From CAZELM01 sp964512995 (GTDB lineage: Bacteria; CSSED10-310), in NCBI GenBank assembly GCA_964512995.1, contig CAZELM010000050.1, positions 1-29,428 on the forward strand: DNA of 29,428 bases, given 5' to 3'. The notes below the pieces were generated by a model, which saw nothing but the letters and a program-made list of their open reading frames with translations, was not told the DNA's origin and searched no databases. Shown piece by piece: positions 17,627 to 26,498 of this stretch (positions within the stretch are counted from its first letter, which is position 1; each line of letters opens with the position of its first letter). A program made the translations under genes and the position numbers.

Positions 17627-18694
17627 TTATTCCATATTATCCTGGTGGATACGTTTCATATCCTGGATGTATATTCCCATGAACCGGATCATTTCCTGAA
17701 TTTCTTCTTCGGAGTTGAAATCGATCGTGAGTCCAACCTGGTCATTGAGTTCGGTCAGGAACCAGGTGCCGGTAATATCCCGCATGACATCAACGGAAAA
17801 GATGCCATATGGGAAGTGAGACGCGATCCAGTCTGCAATCGGATTGACAACTTCAAATGGATCAGACAGCTCAAACTGATCCAATGGAACATATTTCATG
17901 CCATTCAATGTCTTGACATACAGAAGAATGAATTCTGCCAATCCGATCTGGGGAATCCGGAAGATAAACCGCACATCGTGACGGCTGCCTTCCAATCCGA
18001 CACCCGGGATACCTCCACCGGTATTCACCCATGCCTGAATGAGATAGGGTGTCTGTGTCATCATATGCAGGTTACGATCGACATCAGAATCATGGATCTG
18101 GCCGCCAAACAGCATATTCATTTCCAGTCCGGCAGGTGTTCTGGAGATCAGATGGATCCCACGGCTTTGAAAACCATGAAGGGGTTTGACGACGACCCTG
18201 TTGTCGTGATGAGTATACATGCGATCCATTTCATCAAAAAATGAACTGATCTGGTGGACGATCCGGGATCGATCCTGAGTCAGGAGTGCAGTCAATGGGC
18301 TATACTTGCTGAAATGGAGATAAATCCGCCACTTATCACCACACAACCGGGCGAGATCGGGTGGGCTGAAAATCGTAATCCCTCTTGACTCACAATGTTC
18401 AATGACTGCCGAGCAATGGGGATCTGCACCGGTAGCCTTGTCAAAAATAAACTCGGGAAGGAATGGCTCCTCCCAAGGGATGAAATGATCGTCTTCCAGT
18501 TCCCACCAGCCTCGAATCGTTCCATTTGACCAGTCGTAGTCGTAAGGGGAGCAGAAAAACAATGGAAAATCCAACTCCCGGCTCAACTGATGAAACAAAA
18601 TGTATGACTGGTAATGATAACCCGGATTAAAAGGTTGGTGACCGGAATATATGGATGGAATGTCATTATTTATCATCGTCAACAAAGATTTCAT
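17627..18694 (-). CDS. ATP-grasp family protein, substrate unknown
   Basis: 355 residues; GAGGG six bases upstream supports the ATG at 18692-18694. The N-terminal third (PSIYSGHQPFNPGYHYQSYI) resembles the pre-ATP-grasp region of the glutathione synthetase/RimK group. The ATP-grasp core shows CGDKWRIYLHFSKYSP, NRVVVKPLHGFQSRGIHLIS (ATP-binding Lys and glycine-containing loop), TPYLIQAWVNTGGG, RHDVRFIFRI and the metal-binding end FLTELNDQVGLTID. Enzymes of this fold join a carboxylate to an amine or thiol using ATP. No substrate can be named. It lies in the same orientation as the M48 peptidase gene 130 bases upstream, and both may share a transcript. It is not closely similar by eye to the permuted ATP-grasp gene at 27613. 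Confidence 0.82.
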   Translation of the reverse strand: MKSLLTMINNDIPSIYSGHQPFNPGYHYQSYILFHQLSRELDFPLFFCSPYDYDWSNGTIRGWWELEDDHFIPWEEPFLPEFIFDKATGADPHCSAVIEHCESRGITIFSPPDLARLCGDKWRIYLHFSKYSPLTALLTQDRSRIVHQISSFFDEMDRMYTHHDNRVVVKPLHGFQSRGIHLISRTPAGLEMNMLFGGQIHDSDVDRNLHMMTQTPYLIQAWVNTGGGIPGVGLEGSRHDVRFIFRIPQIGLAEFILLYVKTLNGMKYVPLDQFELSDPFEVVNPIADWIASHFPYGIFSVDVMRDITGTWFLTELNDQVGLTIDFNSEEEIQEMIRFMGIYIQDMKRIHQDNME

Positions 18695-18824
18695 ACAGCA
18701 CCCTCTATTCTAGCGCAATCCGCGCGGTTACGGACAAGGCATTACACCAATTTTTATTTCTTGTGAGTAGAAAAAGCAACTCCCGCGATGATGTCATGAC
18801 AAACCAACATTAAATTCCTAACTT

Positions 18825-20912
18825 TCAAACTTCCAATTGAGATTCCACTGATTCTGCAATCAGGATCAGGTGCCCCATGAGTCGGAAGTAGAGATTATAA
18901 AATCTGCCAAGGAAATCCTGTGTTCCTCTCATCAAAGACAGCAGATCGTCTTTGGGAGGAACCTCATCCAATAGGTATTCAGATACCGTGATATTGATCT
19001 TTTTATGATCAAACGGATACAGCATTTCCGGAAGAGTATCACGTATTTCTTTGAGATTCAGATAGAGTTTTTCCTGTCGTCTGGTCAGTTCTGCTTTGAG
19101 TGTATAATCTTGCATATTTTCATGGAGTCTCTCGACAGTATGTCCCACTCGGCGCCCGTTCTCGTTCAGAGCGATGGAACGATCCATCACCGCATTCAAA
19201 GTGGCAAGAACTGGCAGAAAACGATCCCGCTGTGTTCGCAGTGATTTACAATTCGCCACCTTCGTTTGTAGTTCCGTATTATCCAGAAACACGATCGTCC
19301 CCATCAACCGCTGAATTACAGCCTCCTTGAGTCTGGTGATCAGGGATGGTTCAGTCCGGCCTGCCGATTTGTCATTTTTCGAATCCGGTACTGCACTTTT
19401 CCGGGAATCCATCTCCGTCCGGATTCGGATAACATTCTGTTTCGCCTGCCGGATTTTCATGAGTTGTGAATCAAATGAATGGACAGGCTCCGAAAACATA
19501 TCCGCTGGAATGGCAAATGGACCCTGATTCATGAGATCTCTGGAGAGATAGCGATCGATGGCCGAAATGATCGTCCGTGTTTCGATGCGGTTGTTTTTGA
19601 CCACTTCCACCGGGATCAGTTGCGAAAGCCGAACGTGGCTTCCGAGTTGGTAATGATAAAAAGCCAACGAAATCCTCCGGGAAAGATCCTTGAAATGATG
19701 CAACAGAATTGAAGCCGGGAGACTGGAATGGAAAACACCCGGAGTTTGATTCGCATCCACATGCGCAATCCGGTCTCTGGTACAAGGATGCGTACTGAAT
19801 ACCCGTGTTTTTTCCTGGCTGTGGACATTCTCTATTTGCGCCATCAAATCCGATGAAAATGAATCTGCGATATCCGTTATCAATGCCGGGAAATTATCCA
19901 CCAGGTCGCGATCATCCCAGGCAGCGTACAGATCATTCATGGCTTGTTCATGCGCAATTTCCAGAACCTCGAGTCTCTGGGAAGTATTTCTGAAGGTTTC
20001 TGCACCCACAAGCCAAGCCTGATATCGATCTGCATTGCATTCCATCTGCCTCAGGAGAGAACAACTTACAGCCTGGCCGATCATCATCAACACCCACAAA
20101 ATCCGGCGGGTGACAAACACAAAAAATCGGGCGATTGAAAGGATAAACTGAAGCCGATAATCCCAGGAATCGCTCCACTGTATCAGCTTCTCATCCCATT
20201 CATCCTCTTCATATACTGCTTGCGCAAACCACTGATTGATATTCCGAATCAGGTAGCTGAGTTTCATGCCGAAACCCTGAGTAAAATGTCCCAACTCATG
20301 AGCTATAACACCTGTGAATTGCTCCAACGATAATCCATCCATCAACGGCAATCCGACCGTCAGAACCAAATCCTGTCTCACCAGGCCATTCCACATACCA
20401 CCCCGAAAACCTGCACTGGCGTTAATGTCCTGATTGAGGTCAATCCGGGAGGGAATCGGGGCATGGAGCAACACACAGAGCTGTTTAACAAACGTGAAAA
20501 ACCGATTCTCCTTCTCCGGATCGATCGCAACGGGTTGATATTTCTGCGATTGTTTTGAGAACAAGGGTTTGATCATGAAGAGTATCAGGATCATTCCGAC
20601 GACAACCGGTGTAATATATGCAATGGCACGGACTCGAATCGAAAACAAAGAGGCCATATATTCCGGCGAAAGGGAGATGTGGACGAGTATTCCATACAGA
20701 ATCAATCCGATCAGAGCGACATAGACTACTGGCAGGAGAACCATCACGGCCGCCACAGCCAGCATCCAGACCCGATACGCCCATGTAATCTTGATCGGCT
20801 GAAATGTCGTATTCAGTTGGTCCAATGCATTTTGAAATTCAGAATTTTCGGGTGAATCATCACCTGTCGGTTCGGTAATCAGCCGTGTTTCATTTTCCGG
20901 AGCCAATGCCAT
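18825..20912 (-). CDS. Membrane-bound M48-type zinc metallopeptidase
   Basis: 695 residues, about twice the length of HtpX. Membrane segments lie near 46-77, 95-117 and 258-285. The zinc site is IAHELGHFTQGFG (His205, Glu206, His209), with a distal third ligand Glu291 in RQMECNADRYQAWLVG, as in the M48 family. VFSTHPCTRDRIAHV is the usual M48 substrate-cleft segment, with the STHP motif. After residue 400 comes a long charged region with probable coiled coils (about 490-640) that is not standard for M48. It may be a regulatory or partner-binding tail. Related peptidases act in membrane protein quality control; the role here is inferred only. The start is supported by GAGG upstream. Confidence 0.9.
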   Translation of the reverse strand: MALAPENETRLITEPTGDDSPENSEFQNALDQLNTTFQPIKITWAYRVWMLAVAAVMVLLPVVYVALIGLILYGILVHISLSPEYMASLFSIRVRAIAYITPVVVGMILILFMIKPLFSKQSQKYQPVAIDPEKENRFFTFVKQLCVLLHAPIPSRIDLNQDINASAGFRGGMWNGLVRQDLVLTVGLPLMDGLSLEQFTGVIAHELGHFTQGFGMKLSYLIRNINQWFAQAVYEEDEWDEKLIQWSDSWDYRLQFILSIARFFVFVTRRILWVLMMIGQAVSCSLLRQMECNADRYQAWLVGAETFRNTSQRLEVLEIAHEQAMNDLYAAWDDRDLVDNFPALITDIADSFSSDLMAQIENVHSQEKTRVFSTHPCTRDRIAHVDANQTPGVFHSSLPASILLHHFKDLSRRISLAFYHYQLGSHVRLSQLIPVEVVKNNRIETRTIISAIDRYLSRDLMNQGPFAIPADMFSEPVHSFDSQLMKIRQAKQNVIRIRTEMDSRKSAVPDSKNDKSAGRTEPSLITRLKEAVIQRLMGTIVFLDNTELQTKVANCKSLRTQRDRFLPVLATLNAVMDRSIALNENGRRVGHTVERLHENMQDYTLKAELTRRQEKLYLNLKEIRDTLPEMLYPFDHKKINITVSEYLLDEVPPKDDLLSLMRGTQDFLGRFYNLYFRLMGHLILIAESVESQLEV

Positions 20913-20994
20913 TAAAACCTCTCATTTCCATCTGGACGCTTCATCATCCAGCCGGGGTCAGGTCGTTTTGGATGACCCGTTTCAGATCATCCGA

Positions 20995-23811
20995 TCAGTT
21001 GAATTCAAATGACCATTCCGCCAGATTGCTGATTGCAGTCGTCATGCTCGGATCTGTCAACAGGCCCCAGAATGTGAGATCGGTGCCTTCACCCATGTGA
21101 TCCGGCCAGGTAAACTCCGGAATAACCTCTATTTTTGTCTCCCCTACTATCAAACTATAGGTGTAATGATCAACAAACTGCTCTACATTGGACCATGATG
21201 GCGCGCACCAAAATTGTCCATACGCATCCAGTATAATGAAAACAGGCACAAATGGCAGTACCGGACCGGGATTGTAGATCCCGGCGCTTAAAAAACAGGT
21301 ATCTCCTGCTGAAAACAGCTTCGATGGCATCTCCAGCATGATTTGTAACGATTTGGGAGTCGGTGTCCAGGTCGCTGATGGCGTTTCTGTATTGAACGGG
21401 GAAGGTGTCGGCGTTTCAATGGGCGTGGGTGTCTGGGTGAAAGGTGACGGCGTTGGAGTGGCTGTTTGAACGGGAGTGGTGCCTGTCGGTGTCGGAGAAA
21501 ATGTCGGACGGACGGTGAATGTCGGCGTTGGTTCGGGTGTTGACGCGTTTATTGTGAAATCGCCATCACTGGTATCCACAATCATGTTCCAGGATGGATC
21601 GTAAGCAACAATTTTCACGCGACAGGTCGTACTGGGGATCTGTGGAATCACCCAGGAGGCACTGCCATTCTGCCGGATCGCGCCGTTGATCACGACCGGC
21701 CAGGTTGAACCCGAATCGAGAGATAGAAATAAATCACAATAAAATAACTGTTCATTATCCTGAGCCACCCAGGTGATCATCACTGTCTCACCGTCATGAT
21801 AGGTTTCTCCGCCATTTGGACTGATCAAGGCAACGGTTGGCGGTTCCGAATCGATGGGCATCCATTTCCACAAGCCGCTTCGGAATGTCCCCAGGTAATA
21901 TTGATCTTCTCCCGATTCCTGCCGGATTTCTACATGAATTCCCGTTGTGTCAAACAGTCCTTCGTTCTTTCGCTCCCATGTCTCACCCAAATCCGTGCTG
22001 TGCCAGAATTCACGAGCAATGGCGCACAATTCGCCTGTTGTTTCGGATATCGCCAAATCCATGATCTGCCCCTGAATATCAGAACCCAGACCGGTGATCC
22101 AGGAATCGCCGGCATCGTCGGTCCGGCAGATGAAATAACTGGCAGAGGCGGCATAAAACCGATCCACCTGGATGGGATCCCCTTCCACATCATTTACCTG
22201 ATTCATCACATCAACCGGATCCCACGTCATTCCAAAATCCGTTGTTTTCGTGAATATAAACGTCGTTCCAGCCCGACACTGCGCAAACAGCGTACCCGGA
22301 TTGAACCAATCCAGCCCTAGATCGTATGTCATGACCGACGTTCTTTTCTGCCACAACTCTCCTCCGTTCTCAGAAATCCACAGCCCCCAGGAACCCGACA
22401 TTGCATATCTGGAACAAAATGCATAACGGGGGTCCGCACGGGAAAATCGGATCTCTGAAATCTGAGCATTGCCATAGGTATTCGTCGGATTCCATGTATC
22501 GCCTCCATCCTCACTTCGATACACATTGGTAGAACCGGCGACAACAACGGCAGGTTCATCCGGTTTAAATGCCACCTGAATCAGATATCGCTCGGGAAAA
22601 TTTCCCAGCCACTCCCAGTCCAATCCATTCCGATCAGAGCGATAGATTCCCTGACCCCGAAACGTGACCATGAGTGTGTTCTCATCTGAAGGATGCAGTG
22701 CCAGATCAAAAACTTCCGTGGCAGAAATATATCGATTGGCCAATTCCCAGGAGTTGCCGGCATCTTCCGTCATGATCACGCCATCGGACATTCTCGCAAT
22801 GATCGCCATCCCCGGATTTTGGGGATTAATCTGAAGATCGAACGCCATTCCTCCCCGGGAGGTACTGACATTGTCCCATGTCTGGCCGAAATCGCTGGAA
22901 AGAAAAATATAGGTTGGAAGATACGCATCCCAGTGATTCAACCCCCCGGCCGCCCAGACTACATTGGGATGGGACGGAGCGACCCGGACTCGCGTAACCG
23001 GTTCCGACAAGACCGTCTCCCACGTCAATCCTTCATCCGATGTACGGACAATCCGTCCTGTTTCATTCCATTTTTCCGTGACAAACAGAGTGAACGGTTC
23101 TTCAGTCATGATGCTGATACTGCCCGTGCTTGGACGGCGGTCATCTGCTGGAACTGATCCGGGCATTTCCCGAAACTCCCACGTCAGACCCCCATCCGCC
23201 GAAATACCCAATCCCGCTGAATCGACCGCAGCATATATCCGGTCCGGATCATCCGGGTGATCGACAAACTCAAAAAACTGATGATCACTTACAACGGAAT
23301 ACCATGAAGCGCCGCCATCGGAGGACATGAACAATCCGGATTCCCCACCCAGTAAATACCGTCCAGGAACCGACCGATGAATCCAGACATCATTGAGCGA
23401 TTCCCGTAGATTCAGGTACATCCAGGTCTGACCACTATCGTCACTTCGATAGATCCCGCACGCATCATCAAACGGTTCCGATCCGGTCCCCAGAATGACG
23501 GACGAATCGAACGGATCAAATCGAATGTGTGAAAATGGCCGTTCACCTGGGATCGGCGAAGCTGGCACCCATGATAACGCGCCGTTAAAGGAATGGAATA
23601 CTCCATTATATGTGCCTGCGATCAGATGGTTGGGATTGGTGGGATCAATCGCAAGCCCATGCGTGTCGCCCCCCCAAGGACCGTTGAGACGGCGCCAGGC
23701 ATACTCATCCCGATCCAGAATCGGCGATGCCTCACACGGAAATGCCGATAAAATACTCTCCCCAATCGCCATCCACAAGACAATGAATAGAAACAACCCT
23801 GTTCGTTTCAT
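20995..23811 (-). CDS. Secreted BNR/Asp-box repeat protein with Ig-like domain and Pro/Thr linker
   Basis: 938 residues; AAGGAGG upstream supports the start. A signal peptide covers about 1-28. Residues 45-650 carry about 12 Asp-box motifs (SxDxGxTW type), for example SDDSGQTWMYLN, SSDGGASWYSVV, SEDGGDTWNPTN and STDLGETWERKN. These are typical of sialidase/Vps10-like beta propellers. Residues 654-756 form an Ig-like module of the Kre9/KNH kind (ISPNGGETYHDGETVMITW). Residues 757-819 are a Pro/Thr/Ser linker (TPTPSPFTQTPTPIETPTPS), then a beta-rich C-terminal module of about 119 residues (LEMPSKLFSAGDTCFLSAGI). No sialidase catalytic Arg triad or Tyr/Glu pair could be identified, so a binding role is likelier than glycosidase activity. 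Confidence 0.9.
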   Translation of the reverse strand: MKRTGLFLFIVLWMAIGESILSAFPCEASPILDRDEYAWRRLNGPWGGDTHGLAIDPTNPNHLIAGTYNGVFHSFNGALSWVPASPIPGERPFSHIRFDPFDSSVILGTGSEPFDDACGIYRSDDSGQTWMYLNLRESLNDVWIHRSVPGRYLLGGESGLFMSSDGGASWYSVVSDHQFFEFVDHPDDPDRIYAAVDSAGLGISADGGLTWEFREMPGSVPADDRRPSTGSISIMTEEPFTLFVTEKWNETGRIVRTSDEGLTWETVLSEPVTRVRVAPSHPNVVWAAGGLNHWDAYLPTYIFLSSDFGQTWDNVSTSRGGMAFDLQINPQNPGMAIIARMSDGVIMTEDAGNSWELANRYISATEVFDLALHPSDENTLMVTFRGQGIYRSDRNGLDWEWLGNFPERYLIQVAFKPDEPAVVVAGSTNVYRSEDGGDTWNPTNTYGNAQISEIRFSRADPRYAFCSRYAMSGSWGLWISENGGELWQKRTSVMTYDLGLDWFNPGTLFAQCRAGTTFIFTKTTDFGMTWDPVDVMNQVNDVEGDPIQVDRFYAASASYFICRTDDAGDSWITGLGSDIQGQIMDLAISETTGELCAIAREFWHSTDLGETWERKNEGLFDTTGIHVEIRQESGEDQYYLGTFRSGLWKWMPIDSEPPTVALISPNGGETYHDGETVMITWVAQDNEQLFYCDLFLSLDSGSTWPVVINGAIRQNGSASWVIPQIPSTTCRVKIVAYDPSWNMIVDTSDGDFTINASTPEPTPTFTVRPTFSPTPTGTTPVQTATPTPSPFTQTPTPIETPTPSPFNTETPSATWTPTPKSLQIMLEMPSKLFSAGDTCFLSAGIYNPGPVLPFVPVFIILDAYGQFWCAPSWSNVEQFVDHYTYSLIVGETKIEVIPEFTWPDHMGEGTDLTFWGLLTDPSMTTAISNLAEWSFEFN

Positions 23812-24178
23812 TTGACTACCTCCTTGAATGATTTCTCTTTCTTATCATATCAAAATGATCGGGTTATAGATAATGTGACAAAAAATTCCCAAAAAAAGTA
23901 AGGCGCTCACCAGGGATCGATTCAATCGAATTCCGAGTAGAACCACGAAATCCAACCAGGATGATCCGATGTGGGGGCGTTCACCCCATGAAGCTAAGAC
24001 CTCACCATTTTTGAAAGAAAAGCAATCCAATCCCGAGTCAGGTCGCTCTTCTTGATGCCGGATCGGACCAGTGAACAATCAGTGCGAATTTTCTCATGAT
24101 TTTCGTTGAAGTCCATGGCTTGGTCGGATAATATCCTTTTCGTTTGACTAAAAAAAAAATCATGGAAGGAGTTATAAC
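23812..24178. other. 367-bp divergent intergenic region
   Basis: This lies between the BNR-repeat gene (minus) and the M20/proteasome-like operon (plus), and should hold both promoters. Antisense open frames in it run into the M20 gene and look like shadows. A short GC hairpin, TGGGG/CCCCA, near 23970-23990 has no T-run. No RNA gene was recognised. Confidence 0.55.
24106..24134 (+). promoter_or_regulatory. Candidate sigma-70-type promoter for the M20/Ntn/ATP-grasp operon
   Basis: TTGAAG at 24106-24111 and TAATAT at 24129-24134 are separated by 17 bases; an overlapping GATAAT at 24127-24132 would give a 15-base spacer. The site is about 45 bases upstream of the first ATG. The match is moderate only. 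Confidence 0.3.
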
Positions 24179-25426
24179 ATGATGGATAGAACAGCAATGA
24201 AAGCCGGGATCAGAGCGTATTTTGAAACCCATCGCGAATCGATTCGCAACGAAATCCTGAGAATTTTGGGAGAAATGGTCGCACAGAAGACCGTGAATGT
24301 CCCATCCGATAAGCTTCCCCGTTTCGATTATCTGAAAATTCGTGGGGAAGAGTGGCGAGTCGCCGAAATTGTCAAAAGAGAATTTACACAGTGGGGTATT
24401 CCGTTCGATGTGTTCACACGGATGGAAGGTCGTCCCAATGTGATCGGGTATGTCGGGAAGGGAACTGATCCGGGCAAGAAGCTGTTTATGGCCTGCCATA
24501 TGGATGTCGTGCCACCCGGCACCGGATGGGACACAGATCCCTTCGTGATGCTCGAACGCGACGGCAAAGTGTATGGACGAGGTGTCCTGGATAATAAAGG
24601 ACCCCTGGCTTCATCCATGCTGGCCGCCAAGGTGATGAAACAAGTAGTCGGCGACGACGCCATCCCCGGACAACTTCAGGTTTCCGGTATGTCCGATGAA
24701 GAAGCTTCCGATCCGGACGGTATTGACTATGGCGTACATTATCTGATGGAAGAAAAACTGATCTCCCCGACCTACGCCATCATCCCGGATATCGGTGAAA
24801 ATATGCTCAAAATCGATGTTGCGGAAAAAGGCAGAATGGTCGTGCGTGTCCATGCCAAGGGTGTTCAGGCACATGGGTCCACTCCGCACCTGGGTGTCAA
24901 TGCCATTCACAAGATGGCCCGATTTCTGACATCTCTGGAGGACTATGAACTGCAATACACGCCCGATCCCGTTCTGAAAAAACCCACGGTCAATGTCGGA
25001 GAGATTCATGGGGGAGCGGCTGCGAATATCGTTCCCAGTGAATGTTACTGTGACATCGATCTGAGGATCATTCCCGGTCAGACTCCGGAGAGCGTGCTGG
25101 AAGAACTGCGCAAACTGGCATCACAGGTCGCGGACGATTTCACGCTCACCATCGAAAGCGCTTCCCGGCCACACGCCATCGATCCCAACAATATCCTGGT
25201 AAAATCCATTCAACAGAACGCCACCCCTTTTGGACTCCAGCCAGTTCCTTTTGGACTGGGTGGCGGCACATTCGCCAAAGGGATGAATGAACATGGCATT
25301 CTCGCTGTTGGATTCGGACCGGGAGATGACACCGCATTTCACGTTGCCAATGAATTCGTTGAAATCAGTCAGTTGGTCGTTTTTGCGGAGATGATATGTC
25401 TGGTTGCTCTGGATCTGATCGTCTGA
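24179..25426 (+). CDS. M20 family metallopeptidase (ArgE/DapE/CPG2-like)
   Basis: 415 residues; AAGGAG seven bases upstream supports the first of two adjacent ATGs. The co-catalytic metal site is complete: ACHMDVVP (His107, with Asp109), GRGVLDNKG (Asp138 bridging), MSDEEASD (Glu174 base, Glu175 ligand), IIPDIGEN (Asp204) and DDTAFHVANEF (His388). The dimerisation/lid domain spans about 215-330, with GVQAHGSTPHLGVNAIHKMA holding the His that completes the partner active site. Members remove an N-acyl group or cleave di- or oligopeptides. It is the first gene of a four-gene run; the next gene starts 10 bases after its stop. Its position suggests it processes a product or substrate of the downstream amide-forming and Ntn enzymes. 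The exact substrate is unknown. Confidence 0.93.
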   Translation: MMDRTAMKAGIRAYFETHRESIRNEILRILGEMVAQKTVNVPSDKLPRFDYLKIRGEEWRVAEIVKREFTQWGIPFDVFTRMEGRPNVIGYVGKGTDPGKKLFMACHMDVVPPGTGWDTDPFVMLERDGKVYGRGVLDNKGPLASSMLAAKVMKQVVGDDAIPGQLQVSGMSDEEASDPDGIDYGVHYLMEEKLISPTYAIIPDIGENMLKIDVAEKGRMVVRVHAKGVQAHGSTPHLGVNAIHKMARFLTSLEDYELQYTPDPVLKKPTVNVGEIHGGAAANIVPSECYCDIDLRIIPGQTPESVLEELRKLASQVADDFTLTIESASRPHAIDPNNILVKSIQQNATPFGLQPVPFGLGGGTFAKGMNEHGILAVGFGPGDDTAFHVANEFVEISQLVVFAEMICLVALDLIV

Positions 25427-25436
25427 GGAGGATGTC

Positions 25437-26498
25437 ATGTCACTGATCAATCTCGTTCGTATCGACTCCCACTCGGGTGTGATGCTGGCGGATGAGGAGT
25501 TCTGGCGAAAGGGCAGCCGTCGAACGTTGTCTTTGGATAACCTTCAGTCACTCCTCCCGGATGATTATTGTGAACGAAAAGGTATCGAAGCGGTCATCGG
25601 GCTGGAAGGAGATCCTTCCATCACATTCGAGATCATACTTCGTGCCAGAAAACGACTCGCAGATATCATCAAAGATCCATCCCAATACAATCGTGACAAT
25701 AACCTGCAGTCACTTCGAGAAATCGCGGACATCACCGTTCAGGAGATCTGCCGGCTCATCCATAAACGAATCAATGATCAGTTGGGATTCATCTATGGCT
25801 TTACGGCTGAAGATTTCATAAAGGGCTATTTTGAAGAAAACGGCCAGCGGATCGACATCAAACAGGAGATTGTCCGATCCGACGCGTTGCGTTGGATCAA
25901 ATACGATGAGAAAAATGCCCGGACCCGAATGCTGTTTGAAACCAGCGTGATCATCGCCGGTGTGGATGAACAAAATGGGTTTCATTGGTATGAATGGAGC
26001 GGCACTCCAGGAAACACCTTACTAGGAACCGGATTGTTCGACAGCATCGGCAAAGGAAGTGATGCAGCCAATCTGGCATTCATCGACATTTTCCGAAAAC
26101 GGGATCTCAAGCGACGGCGCCAGGGTATGTCACCGGAAGAAGCGCTGTTTGCAGTCCTAGAAGCGCTGGAAGCGGCGGCTCGATTCAATCACGAGGTCGG
26201 CGGATATCCTCACATCATTCTGTTCAACGGCCGCGGAAAAACCCATGCGGAACGGCTTCGCGACTACAGCGGCCACTCCGTGAAACTCGCGCAGGAAATC
26301 GTTACTGCCTGGGTGCATGGCTACATCCCCAAATCCAATGCACTGCGTCTCATCAGGGAACTGATCCTGGATAACAGGGATTTCAATGATGTGGAAGCAG
26401 AATTCATGCAGGCAACTCCGGATGCTCAAACCATGGAGCATTTTCTGAGAGGATACAAGAATTCAGCCGAGCAACCGGATGAGGAGATCATGGAATGA
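25437..26498 (+). CDS. Proteasome-like Ntn-hydrolase paralogue A, probably catalytically degenerate
   Basis: 353 residues; GAGGAGG five bases before the ATG fixes the start. The proteasome beta-type frame is visible: LINLVRIDSHSGVMLADEE (first hairpin, Asp19 at the Asp17 position), TSVIIAGVDEQNGFHWYEW, FDSIGKGSDAANLAF, MSPEEALFAVLEALEAAARF and VGGYPHIILFNG. Ser2 replaces the nucleophilic Thr. Asn35 aligns with the catalytic Lys33. Lys206 stands where Ser129 is expected. A helical insert of about 90 residues (about 60-150) and a C-terminal extension ending FLRGYK are shared with paralogue B and make it about 120 residues longer than HslV or Anbu. Its stop overlaps the start of B (ATGA). It is probably a structural or regulatory partner of B. 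The assignment rests on motif reading. Confidence 0.72.
   Translation: MSLINLVRIDSHSGVMLADEEFWRKGSRRTLSLDNLQSLLPDDYCERKGIEAVIGLEGDPSITFEIILRARKRLADIIKDPSQYNRDNNLQSLREIADITVQEICRLIHKRINDQLGFIYGFTAEDFIKGYFEENGQRIDIKQEIVRSDALRWIKYDEKNARTRMLFETSVIIAGVDEQNGFHWYEWSGTPGNTLLGTGLFDSIGKGSDAANLAFIDIFRKRDLKRRRQGMSPEEALFAVLEALEAAARFNHEVGGYPHIILFNGRGKTHAERLRDYSGHSVKLAQEIVTAWVHGYIPKSNALRLIRELILDNRDFNDVEAEFMQATPDAQTMEHFLRGYKNSAEQPDEEIME

Noticed and set aside
20995..23811. Active sialidase
   Set aside because: Asp-boxes alone mark the propeller fold; I could not find the Arg triad or the Tyr/Glu catalytic pair.
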